A stretch of 64,000 nucleotides of DNA from the NCBI RefSeq assembly GCF_021347895.1, contig NC_067118.1, positions 34,899,255 to 34,963,254 on the forward strand, in the 5' to 3' direction. Below are positions 12,951 to 22,446 of the stretch, one piece after another. Source of the stretch: Acanthochromis polyacanthus. Taxonomy: Eukaryota; Chordata; Actinopteri; Pomacentridae. The position numbers were made by a program, and so were the translations under genes. Below the pieces are notes generated by a model. The model saw nothing but the letters and a program-made list of their open reading frames with translations. It did no database searches and had not been told where the DNA came from. Position 1 is the stretch's first letter, and each line of letters opens with the position of its first letter.

Positions 12951-13005
12951 TTATTGTGCATGTGCTGTGGCATCGCACAGACTCTCCCATCTCTGTCCTT
13001 CTGCT

Positions 13006-13746
13006 TCAGTGGTTTCCCCCAGGCCAAGAGTACCCACAATGCACTGCTTTCATGTCAACGCATTCAGGCACCGTGAAACAATTTTCTCTTTCTCTGCCCT
13101 TTTTTATTTCCCCTCTTACTTTATTCCTACATATCCAAAAGGCTTTTCCCTTCCTCCTGTCGTCATTATTTCTTTCCTCTGCCCGGATTTTTTTCTGTGA
13201 TTCCTCTGCTGGCATATCAAGCCCGCATACGTCAACAAGAGAAGGGACATGGATAATCATCTGAACATGTGTTCTCTTAAGCAGTTTGATGAATTCATCC
13301 TTGTCATCAGAGTATTTAGAGAAATAGCCAAAAATGTAATACACATGTGATTTCAGGAAAACCTCAATAACTTCAATTTCTGAATCCAACCTGAAACTAA
13401 AAAACCCAACAACAGGAAGAAATTCAGTGAAATCTGCATCACTGATGGTGAACAGTGTGGGATTGTCACCACAGACAGCAGGCGTAAAACTGTGGTTCAC
13501 TGTGACACACATGAGAATTACCTGCTGCTGACAGGCCTGGCCATCAGTGTGTGATTTATATGGAAAAGTATGACATTCCAACTTTGAAGTAAAGCAGAAA
13601 TACCATGCTGAGAATACTAAACAGCTATTAGATGTTAAGTGGAGCAGTTTAATATACTTTTGGATAACCTCATCAAATGACATAAAAAAGCAATTGGCAA
13701 TTCTTCTGCAACCTTTGACCAATCGCACTTTTTGCACTTTTTGCAC
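13006..13746 (-). other. unexplained 246-codon ORF, no recognised domain
   Basis: An open frame of 246 codons runs on the minus strand, starting MQKVQKVRLVKGCRRI. It contains ordinary-complexity stretches such as FTISDADFTEFLPVVGFF and SKYSDDKDEFIKLLKRTH. I do not recognise a family. Its first codons fall beside a fish dispersed-repeat tail (about 13786-13840), so it may be part of a repeat-borne sequence, an old pseudogene exon, or chance. The right part is AT-rich and the left part nears a (TG)n tract. No splice context was identified. Confidence 0.2.
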
Positions 13747-13785
13747 TTACTACAGGTTTTTCCTTATGTCTGAATTCTTGCTTGT

Positions 13786-13840
13786 GTTGTACGTCGCTTT
13801 GGACAAAAGCGTCTGCCAAATGAAATTGTAGAATTGTAGA
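13786..13840 (+). repeat. fish dispersed-repeat 3' tail
   Basis: The string gtcgctttggacaaaagcgt followed by ctgccaaatgaaattgtag is the well-known tail shared by many fish SINE/LINE families. Only this tail is clear; the body to its left is not recognised. Confidence 0.6.
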
Positions 13841-14552
13841 ATTTTACAGAATGAAAAAAACGTTTCATTTTAAAGTGTCTCCACATTTCTTACATGAATG
13901 CAACGCAGCAAAAAAAGTGCAATATTTCCCTCTACATTGTAGTGATGTAGAAGGATAAATAAGCTTGAAACTGACATAGTCGAGGAATATTCTTCAGAGT
14001 TGTGCTCGGGTATTACCTGAATACTGCATGGAAAAGCATGAAACAATAATACAGAGCATGGGCTGACTGAAATCTATCCATCATGTTCTCTAAAGAGTAG
14101 AAAAGTAAAAACTTCCATTAAACAGTATGCTTTTATTTTTGTTGATTTACTTGGATGTATAGCCTTCAGTGTGCAGACGGATGAATGTGCTTTTCTGTGA
14201 GATGTCAGAGGGTCTGGATGCAGACAAAGGAAGCAGGGTACACGAACAAAAGTCAAACTTCAAAGACTGAGGTTTTCATAAAGATCACTATAGTCCATAA
14301 GATTAACCAAAGAAACAGCAGGAAAAGGTTTGTCAAAAATCCACAAGTCAACAAAAACACGAGAAACAATGTAAGTAACCTGAGGAGTACAAAGCCGCGA
14401 CCGGTTTCCCGCCTCAGATTCTGAGATGCTTTTCAACCAGGTTCAACAGTCAGGCTGAGCTGGTGAAGGTAGGAGCTCCCTGATGGTCTCAATTACTGAT
14501 TTTAAACATCTGTCCTGTTTTCAACAACCATTAAATATTTTTCCAAATGCAG

Positions 14553-15310
14553 TTGTATCCAGATGTGGAGACCGATGATGACAAATTTGAAGTTTGTCAG
14601 CCTCCTAGTGAAGATGCTGCATCTCAATCTGCAAAAGCGAATCTCACCAGGTGATGCCCTGAAGCATTGGTTTCTGACCCTCAGCATCAAGGACAATGGT
14701 GACAGCAGCTCTCAGTAAGTGCTGGCTGGATGGATGGATGCTGGATGGTATATCTGATGGAATGTTCTACTAGTTGATGAATCTGTTGAATCTTTACTCA
14801 TTCACTTGTCGCTCTTCATCCAGTGGCATGGTCTCAGCTCCCTCTGTGAGTGTTTCTCCAGTGGTACAATCATCAGAGGAAGGTGACGCCTCAGCAAACA
14901 CACACTCAGCTGCCAGCTGCTCAGGTGTTGAAAATGATCCTGCTGTTTGCTGCAAACATGAAGCCTCAGATGAAGCCACCTCCTCTCCAGACGACGCTGA
15001 TAGAAATGACACTGTTGCTGCTGATGAGTCCTCAGAGAGCTCTGCCAAAGCGGACAATCAGACAGTTTCTACAGAACATGGTCCAAAGGAGTCTCCAACA
15101 GGAGATCTGAATGAAGCTGCGCTCACCTCTCCTTCAACCGTCATTGTTCAGACTGACCGCTATGATGCCAGTTCAACTGATGAAGGTCCAGTAGAAACTA
15201 ATACTGCTGCTGAACTTACAGATGAAGTGACGGGTGAAGCTAATGATACCACAAAGGCTCCAAGGAGACCTCTGAAAAGAGTCCGTAGATTTTTTTGGCA
15301 GTGTGTTTAG
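14553..15310 (+). pseudogene. truncated HIPK-like protein kinase fragment (C-lobe end plus tail)
   Basis: Two exon-like pieces join in frame. 14553-14714, after acceptor aaatgcag, encodes MWRPMMTNLKFVSLLVKMLH then LNLQKRISPGDALKHWFL, which looks like the last helices of a protein kinase C-lobe; the FxxLLxxML...KRISPxxALxH pattern is closest to homeodomain-interacting protein kinases. Donor GTAAGT at 14715 and acceptor catccag join it to 14824-15310. That part encodes a 160-residue Ser/Thr/Glu-rich tail and a basic end (RRPLKRVRRFFWQCV). No ATP-binding lobe, catalytic loop or DFG motif was found upstream, so this is probably a partial copy rather than an active kinase. Fish genomes carry many HIPK-like copies. 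The tail remains open over 160 codons, which suggests recent decay or an unseen 5' part. Confidence 0.5.
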
Positions 15311-15361
15311 AACTCTGTGCTGTTGTTGCTCTGTACAAGTTACAGAGTGATTCCATGTTAT

Positions 15362-15640
15362 TGTTAACCATTTCATTTATTGTTTATTTTCATTTATTGT
15401 TTATTACAGTATTTCACTCATTGTTTACTATTTCATTTATTGTTTATCATTTCATTTATTGTTTACAGCTTCGTTTATCGTTTATTATTTCATTTATTGT
15501 TAACCATTTCATTTATTGCTTATTATTTCATTCACCGTTTACTATTTAATTTATCATTTAAAATTTCATTCATTGATTGCCGTTTCATTTATTTACTATT
15601 TCATTTTTATTTCATTTGTTTCATTTATCCTTGCAAAATA
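15362..15640 (+). repeat. ATTTCATTTATTGTTT-type degenerate minisatellite
   Basis: About a dozen imperfect copies of a 15-20 bp unit, near tttcatttattgtttatta, run directly after the HIPK-like fragment's stop codon. Copies differ by point changes and length. The open frames here are by-products of the repeat. Confidence 0.85.
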
Positions 15641-16687
15641 AACAAAAATATCAACTGCATTGAATGTCCTGAGCTGGAAAAGCAGCAGTTTAAGGTAACA
15701 GATAGATTAGATTTAGCAGTTTGTGTAAATATCAGGCAAATGTTGCGCACCAAATTGTTTTTTTCATGTTTATTTGAACAGTTGAAAGAATGGATCTAAT
15801 TAAATTTATTTGAAAAGAAAAATTAATTCACTCAAAACTCAAATCAGTTTCTGCAGCTTCCAGCGCCAAACAACACGGAAGACACAGTCAAATGGTGCGC
15901 AGGATAAATACGAAAAACCTTGCACATTACTGAAGATGTTATGTAAAAAAAAAACAAAAAAAAAAACAACCTTTGATCACATACAATTTGTTTTCGCGTT
16001 TTTGACCTGTCATCCTCATCTCAACTGTACAAGACTACATTAAAAGTACTACATTAACCTACAAACTTACAATTCGCCAGCATCTCATTTTGCCTTTGTG
16101 GAAATGTATTAGGTGATGAATGAGGTCATATGACAATCTTCCTACAAATAATACATAACTGCTGTGAAACCATACATACACATTGATCCTCCCATTTTGC
16201 CGCCTGCTTCCCATTTAATCTGCCGTTCCTTTCCTCTTTAACCAAGATGATGGCTACCAGAACAAGAGCTGCATTTCATACCATCAAATTACTGATTGCA
16301 CCAACTTGCATTATATGGGCGTAAATCTGTGGGGCTTCTGAGTCACCAGGACGCGAGATGAGGCAGACCACAAAGAAATCATGGAGGCCACAATATGTCC
16401 TAAATAGGCACAGAAAAAATCAAATGCAAAAAGAAAAAAAAAAACAAATGCACAAAAGGCATTTATGAAACTGTCTTCAATTAATATGTTTAGGAATAAA
16501 TTCTCTTTGATGCACATGTCCATGTTGTGCTTTAAGATTATGCAGAGGCAAACTTGCAAATAATTAAAAAAAAAGCAGCACAGTCAGAATATGTGGGCAG
16601 CGAGAGGGGGCGACAACTGCAGACCAGGAAACCAAAGCAAAGAAGCAGCATAAGGAAAAGAATATTGTAGCTTTTCTCAGTGTAGAA

Positions 16688-16797
<110 letters not shown>

Positions 16798-16822
16798 AAG
16801 AGCCATTTGAGTTCCGACTTAC

Positions 16823-16900
16823 CCGCAGCTATGGGTGATTTCCTCTCATCCAGAAGCTGAATGGCAGTACTGGCCAATACAACGCTCTTGTTTTCTGATC
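16823..16900 (-). CDS. cacna2d3: cacna2d3 window exon 22 of 23
   Basis: This 78-nt exon encodes GSENKSVVLASTAIQLLDER then KSPIAA. The acceptor is ggtttag and the donor is GTAAGT. NKS is a likely glycosylation site. A long (GT)n tract lies only about 34 bp beyond its donor, inside the 16.6-kb intron that hosts lrtm1. Confidence 0.95.
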
Positions 16901-17745
16901 CTAAACCACACACATAAGCACACACACAAACACAACCCACACAAACACACACACACAAACAGTTCACATCACAGTCGCATCGTAATTCCTTATATTAGTT
17001 CTGAACTGACCACAGGGTGTTTGGAGAGACAAACACCAAACATAAATACCACAGGGTACTATTTCATGGCTACATAGCCAGCTGCCTCAGTTCGGAGAGG
17101 AAGAGTGCATCTGAGGCAAGTCCGGTGAGTAAATAAGAGCCTTTCAGATCACTTGTATTAGCTGGCACTAATGGAAAGCCTGAGGCTGAGGACAGATGAG
17201 AACACATTCTCCCTTTGGAGTAACCATTTTTGGGGGGGAGAAATGGTTCAACTGAATATGTGCGAGGTGCTTGTGTGTAAGTATACGTGTGTCTTTTTGT
17301 GACTATGTGTGTGTCTGTATGTGTGTTCTGGGCAAGTGACTATGGAAAGGGCTGGACCTCTTCCTAACGTATCTGGTTTCAACCCACAGCAATCAGGCCT
17401 ATCCACAAGAACACAGCCCAGAATTAATAAGAGAGGAAGGGGAGGTACAGACGTATGGCCAGAGAAAACGGACAAATATGGGTGAAAGAGGAAAAGAGGG
17501 GACAGAGAGCATTTCGAAAAGTTCCACTAATACAAGTGACGGTGTTGAATTACTTGTGAATTTGACAAAATGCAAGGCTGTACTGAATTACCACAAAATA
17601 GAACTTGGTTACAGACAATTTGGAGGTAGCAATCTCATCATAATACCACACTAGTAATGGCTACTGTAAGGAGCTAGAAAAGATTTGCATCTGACATTAT
17701 GGGATGAATTGGTTCATCATTATCAAAGTGAAATCTACAACTAAC
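16901..17745 (-). other. cacna2d3: cacna2d3 intron 21
   Basis: This 845-bp intron contains a CA-rich stretch at 16905-16960 and TG-rich words at 17275-17335. I see nothing else to annotate. Confidence 0.85.
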
Positions 17746-17867
17746 CTATGTTGAAAGGCAGCGAGTAAACAAAGGTGCCAGGAACTTGTTCTGCTGCCCT
17801 TTTGTACCAGAGGGGAAAGTGATCGGCGTTGAACACCCCCTCTTTGTCTTCAGCTGTCAGGAAGTCT
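17746..17867 (-). CDS. cacna2d3: cacna2d3 window exon 21 of 23
   Basis: This 122-nt exon encodes DFLTAEDKEGVFNADHFPLW then YKRAAEQVPGTFVYSLPFNI. The acceptor is ttcaag, using AG rather than the usual CAG, and the donor is GTTAGT. Its last G joins the next exon to make Gly. Confidence 0.95.
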
Positions 17868-18036
17868 CTTGAAACAGACAGAAAACAGAGGAGACAAATG
17901 ATGCGCACACAAAACATAACATCTAGCAGACAAACTGGAATAAAAACCAAAGAAACAATCAATGCAACATTTCAATACGCACTTCAGTTCATGCGTACAT
18001 GCACATAAGTTGTATACATACACTCAGCTCACTTAC

Positions 18037-18132
18037 TGGTTTGTAAGTTCGTCAGGTACCACAAACAGGTTGATTCTGGACAGTCCTGTTCTGGTGCCCA
18101 GGTAGGCGATCTCCACCCCTTTATCTGAGTTC
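18037..18132 (-). CDS. cacna2d3: cacna2d3 window exon 20 of 23
   Basis: This 96-nt exon encodes NSDKGVEIAYLGTRTGLSRI then NLFVVPDELTNQ. LGTRTGLSRINLFV is highly conserved. The acceptor is tttcag and the donor is GTAAGT; the final Gln codon is split. Confidence 0.95.
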
Positions 18133-18410
18133 CTGAAAAGTGTAACAAATACATAGATGTAGGATTGAACAGCAATATTCAGCTTTGAAACAACAAAAGA
18201 ACAGATTTTCATTCCCTTACAATAATTTTACTTCTCAGTGTCTTATTTGTGTCTGTTGCAGAATTAATGCCATTTCCATGTAAGGGAGGAAAAAAATCAC
18301 CTATGAAAATTGATCTTTGACCACAGGATTTAGTTTGTGTTGCATCCATATTGAACAGTTGCTGTTTTCAATCACAGCATGGAAAAACAAGAACAAAGTG
18401 GGCGACATAC

Positions 18411-18504
18411 TCAGATTTATTGAGCACGAGGCTGGTCCAGTAGGCTTCTAAAGGGGCAGTTACAACCGCATCAAACAGCACTTCCTGAACCAGCTCCTTG
18501 TCAC
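18411..18504 (-). CDS. cacna2d3: cacna2d3 window exon 19 of 23
   Basis: This 94-nt exon encodes [20 protein letters not shown] then [12 protein letters not shown]. The [19 protein letters not shown] block is a family signature. The acceptor is ttgttag and the donor is GTATGT. Confidence 0.95.
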
Positions 18505-18609
18505 CTAACAAAGCAGAAGGCATATATTCATATATAAATCATTGTCATCAACTTGCCAAAGCACAAAAAAACAGTTCATATCTGTTGGTTGTGGAGGAGT
18601 CAAACTAAC

Positions 18610-18707
18610 ATTGTAGGTGGGGCTCGTGTCCGCTGAGGTAAAGTTTGATGGCTTCTATCTGCGACAGGTAGCGGTGCTCTGGGTGCTCGTCTGTGTTGCA
18701 GTATGTC
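18610..18707 (-). CDS. cacna2d3: cacna2d3 window exon 18 of 23
   Basis: This 98-nt exon encodes TYCNTDEHPEHRYLSQIEAI then KLYLSGHEPHLQ plus one base of a Cys codon. The acceptor is gttacag and the donor is GTTAGT. Confidence 0.95.
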
Positions 18708-19175
18708 CTGTAACATGCCAAGAGTTGAGAATATGAACTGATTATAATAATACATAACACACAGTGATACCAGGCTCCAGAGATTTTCCTTTCCAAATTG
18801 ATTTCTTGGCTAATTGCTGAATGTCTGCATAAAAATGCAATCACTGCCTACCAGCGACAGAGAATTAAATGCGATCTAAAACAAAGATAGTTTCTTTTTT
18901 TCTTCATTTACAAAGATTACTTTGAAAAGCATTTACTCTAATGTGTTTAGATGCTGGTTCCCAATCCTACCGACCACAAGTCATCAAGTGACACAAACAC
19001 TCAAGTCAAACAGACTTCACTAAAGATCCCAAAGCTGTTGTAAAACTGTTGCACTGCAGTGAAATCATAACTCTGATTGATTTTATAATTTGGCAGTTTA
19101 TTTAGGATAAAGCCCAATCACAGCGTCACTTAAACAGGAGAAGAGGATGATATAACACTGTCTGTACACTCTCAC
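18708..19175 (-). other. cacna2d3: cacna2d3 intron 17
   Basis: This is 468 bp of ordinary intron sequence with no recognised element. Confidence 0.85.
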
Positions 19176-19221
19176 CATTCGTCTGCCAGCGCCACATCAG
19201 GATGCTCCAAGTCATGAAGAC
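19176..19221 (-). CDS. cacna2d3: cacna2d3 window exon 17 of 23
   Basis: This short exon of 46 nt encodes GLHDLEHPDVALADEW, with the first Gly and last Trp codons split across junctions. The acceptor is attgcag and the donor is GTGAGA. It is too small to stand out as an ORF, but both neighbours join in frame. Confidence 0.93.
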
Positions 19222-19451
19222 CTGCAATGAAATGAGAATGTCTCAAAAATAAATAAGAAAAAGCACTCAATGTGAACTCATAATAATAGGGGGAGGCATC
19301 GACATCTCAAATGCACACACTCTTAAACACACACTTGGGGTGAAAAATGTGTTTTTTGAATGGATGTGACAGGTCTGATTAGATCAGGAAGAGCCAAGTC
19401 ATGCTCAGAGGGCTCTGCATGATAGACATGTTTAGAGAAACACACAGACAG

Positions 19452-19574
<123 letters not shown>

Positions 19575-19655
19575 ACCAGCACATGAATATTAACATGCAT
19601 GACGCCTGACATGAAAATAGACATCTATACAAGGAGACACACACAAGCAGGGGCA

Positions 19656-19656
<1 letters not shown>

Positions 19657-19704
<48 letters not shown>
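19657..19704 (+). repeat. (CA)n microsatellite
   Basis: This is a pure AC tract of about 48 bp, 84 bp from the preceding compound repeat in the same intron. Confidence 0.93.
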
Positions 19705-19706
<2 letters not shown>

Positions 19707-20520
19707 TCGAGACAAGGACACACACCTACAGAACTACTAAAGAAATATTTAACTTCCTGTTCCACTTGTGGCTTTTAAATTCATTATCACTGTGTTTCTA
19801 TTCAGTGTGTATGTGAGGATCCCTGTGTGAGTGTAATAGCCATAGTACTGCAGAGAATAGGGGAAAGCAAAACTATGCAAAAAAAAGTTCCATACTTACA
19901 AAATTAAAGTCAAGATGAGTGGTGTAGAAAAAGCAGGAATATCTGCCTAAGTGGTGCTTTGCGGTAACATTTTATGCAACTTTATACTTATAATTTTGAA
20001 ATGCCATGTGACTTTGGAGACTTATGATCAGATTATATGCATGATTACTACACAACATGGTAACTATACAACATAATACAAAGCAGGTAAAAGTAGCTTC
20101 ACGTCAGCTGGGTACAGCATTAAAATGCCTTAACCCAAAAGTAGTACCAGCCTTTTAACATCTGCTTCATTTATACTGAAAAAGAATAAAAGTTTGCAAG
20201 CATTTTATTTGTGGAACTCTTATAGTACAAAACACATCGTGATTCAACAATGCTACTACAGATCTCAAAATGTTAAAAAATATTGTTTTTCTGTGTTTGT
20301 ATGTTCATTACACAGAAAGCAGATATTGTAGCTACTGTTGCTGTGGTGTTACCTTCAAATAGTTTACACCATTTCAGACTCTGCGGTTTCAAATGATGAC
20401 TCAGAATGAGCCAGTACCATTCAAAAAAAAAACAATGCAAGAATATTCATTAGGCTTGTGTTTGGCCCATTGAATTTTGAGTACTATGAGTACTTTTATT
20501 TACTTTTATTTGCAGTACTT

Positions 20521-20686
20521 GCAACAGTACAGAAATAGTGATGTTGTAGACACTTTAGCTATAGAGTTCAACTGTATAAACGATGTGTGCTTTAAAAAAG
20601 TATTTGCAACAGTACAGAAATAGTGATGCTGTAGACACTTTAGCTATAGAGTTCAACTGTATAAACGATGTGTGCTTTAAAAAAGT
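20521..20686 (+). repeat. 85-bp tandem duplication, two copies
   Basis: The segment beginning gcaacagtacagaaatagtg at 20521 is repeated from 20606 with a period of 85 bp. The copies differ by one clear substitution (atgttgtag versus atgctgtag), which points to a recent local duplication. Confidence 0.95.
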
Positions 20687-21217
20687 GCTCTTTGTTTCAA
20701 TCAATCTTCACAAAATACACAGACAATAAACACCATAATATCTGAGACTAGCGTTTTCTCTATACGTTCAACTGAATTAACAGTCAAATGTGCAGACAAC
20801 TTCCTATTGACAGTTATTCAAAGTCAGAGTTGACTACAGGTATTATTGGCCCTGCTTAAACAATAATGCAATAAAACTCTGCTGCTTATCCCTAAAAAAT
20901 AAATGCTACAAAAACTATTTTGTGTGTGTGTGTTTTTTCAGGAGTAAAACTTAAAGTAGAAATATTACACACTGCTATGTTACACAATAATATTAATATA
21001 ATATACTATAACAGTAGAGTAATAGCACTATTATATGCACAGTGTGGTATAGTGTGGGAGTATTATTCAGAAATCTGAAGTCTTGAACAAAGACATAGAA
21101 AGACAAATATGAACTGATGGAGAAAATAAAGAAAATGGAAATGATTCGACAACTTGTTTGAGGAAAACAGAAGAGTATCAGGCTCAAATGAGATAATGAG
21201 CAGAGAGGATTTCCTAC

Positions 21218-21285
21218 CTTCTTCTACTGTGACATTCCCTCTGAAGAAAAATTTCCCGTGGCCTCTGGAAAGAGCAACCCCTAGG
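21218..21285 (-). CDS. cacna2d3: cacna2d3 window exon 16 of 23
   Basis: This 68-nt exon encodes LGVALSRGHGKFFFRGNVTV then EEG, with its first base completing the preceding Ser codon. NVT is a likely N-glycosylation site. The acceptor is tttttag and the donor is GTAGGA. Confidence 0.94.
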
Positions 21286-21424
21286 CTAAAAACAAAAAAA
21301 ACATCTTTTCTAAAAAAACAAACAAAAAAAAAAACTCACCAGTTCTTTGCTCACAGTGAACACAGGGCATTTAATCATTGCAAATTTTGTTCACTGCTTA
21401 CATAAATGTCTCCAATCTTCTTAC

Positions 21425-21486
21425 CTGAAAGGAGTCCCTTTGATGTCTGTGTAGTAGTAATCATTGTGCAAAACCAGCACTCGTCT
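21425..21486 (-). CDS. cacna2d3: cacna2d3 window exon 15 of 23
   Basis: This 62-nt exon encodes RRVLVLHNDYYYTDIKGTPF plus two bases of a Ser codon. The NDYYYTDIKGTPFS block is strongly conserved. The acceptor is atttcag and the donor is GTAAGA. Confidence 0.95.
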
Positions 21487-21815
21487 CTGAAATAAAAGAG
21501 ATTAATATCCTCTATTAGCTGCTACGGTAAACATTGGACAGCGTGATAGCAGTTATCTGATGCGATTCCTTGCAATGTGGCTCCATCTAGTGGCACAGGA
21601 AATATATACTTGCGGTTTTCAGGTTAAGCTGCAGATGCATGTTTTTGCTGTGTGGGTATTTGGATAAAGATTGTGAATATGCACGCATGTATGTACACTT
21701 AAGGGTGTGTGTTTTGCATGTATGTAAATTTATATTTACATGCTGAATGCTTAATAATCAGGCAAATGTATAATGCTCTTTAGTAAGCTTTTAAAATGCA
21801 AAATGCACCTGAATG

Positions 21816-21853
<38 letters not shown>

Positions 21854-22149
21854 ACAGGCGAGTAGTAAAACTGAATCACTGGGTGGCTCTTTCTCCCTGT
21901 ATTCAGCAACATGTGCTGGGTAGAGATAAGGGGCTCACACACACAGAGGCACACACCAGTGCATGCAGAGCAAACCAAATCAGAAACAAAATCCCCAAGT
22001 CAAGCCTGTACATCGCTGAGCCAAGTGTAACAACCCCTTGGCAGAGTGGATTCTCCCAGCTGGGTATTTCCTCTGGCACCCCTTTGGGGACCATCTCAAA
22101 AGCTCTTGTTTGTGTGTGTTGGTGCATTTTTGAATTTTGGGTTCCTCAC
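21487..22149 (-). other. cacna2d3: cacna2d3 intron 14
   Basis: This 663-bp intron contains the (CT)n tract at 21817. I see no other feature. Confidence 0.85.
21817..21851 (+). repeat. (CT)n microsatellite
   Basis: This short pure CT tract of about 35 bp lies in the intron upstream of cacna2d3 exon 15. Confidence 0.93.
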
Positions 22150-22221
22150 CCCTTTGTCCACACTCTTCTTCACCTCCATAGAGAAGGTCCCTGTCTTCCT
22201 GTTGACCATGGCATTTCTCAA
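22150..22221 (-). CDS. cacna2d3: cacna2d3 window exon 14 of 23
   Basis: This 72-nt exon encodes LRNAMVNRKTGTFSMEVKKS then VDKG. A (CA)n microsatellite starts about 14 bp upstream of its acceptor (right of it on the plus strand) and so sits in the polypyrimidine and branchpoint zone. The acceptor is ttctag and the donor is GTGAGG. Confidence 0.95.
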
Positions 22222-22233
22222 CTAGAAAGGTGA

Positions 22234-22235
<2 letters not shown>

Positions 22236-22283
<48 letters not shown>
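22236..22283 (+). repeat. (CA)n microsatellite at cacna2d3 exon 14 acceptor
   Basis: This CA tract of about 48 bp is (TG)n in the transcript and begins about 14 nt before the exon 14 acceptor. It occupies the space where a polypyrimidine tract and branchpoint are normally found. Confidence 0.95.
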
Positions 22284-22288
<5 letters not shown>

Positions 22289-22362
22289 AGTCTTGTAGAT
22301 AAGACTGAACAAAGTAGCACTGCGGTGATGTTTAATGTAGATTTACTACCGCAGTGTCTCAC

Positions 22363-22446
22363 CGTGTCATCCTTATCCTCCCATTCCACCTCAGACAGAT
22401 CCACGCTGCTGTAGTTCGGCTTTCTTCGCTTCTTGCCATCTCCGTA
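22363..22446 (-). CDS. cacna2d3: cacna2d3 window exon 13 of 23
   Basis: This 84-nt exon encodes YGDGKKRRKPNYSSVDLSEV then EWEDKDDT. The basic KKRRKPNY stretch followed by VDLSEVEWED is typical of the family. The acceptor is gtccag and the donor is GTGAGA, phase 0 at both ends. Confidence 0.95.

Noticed and set aside
12740..13264. Several ORFs of Cys-Val and His-Thr repeats
   Set aside because: They are frames of the (TG)n repeat; the same applies at 16564-16967, 19323-19725, 36498-36714 and 47698-48005.
14185..14468. Additional upstream exons of the HIPK-like fragment
   Set aside because: Possible donor and acceptor sites at 14370-14418 and 14468-14553 would make introns of 47 and 84 bp, and the peptide has no kinase similarity and the wrong phase for the 14553 exon.
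14553..14714. Reading this piece as LYPDVETDDDKFEV with a 34-bp intron
   Set aside because: A 34-bp intron is too short for vertebrate splicing, and the alternative frame gives a kinase C-lobe without any intron.
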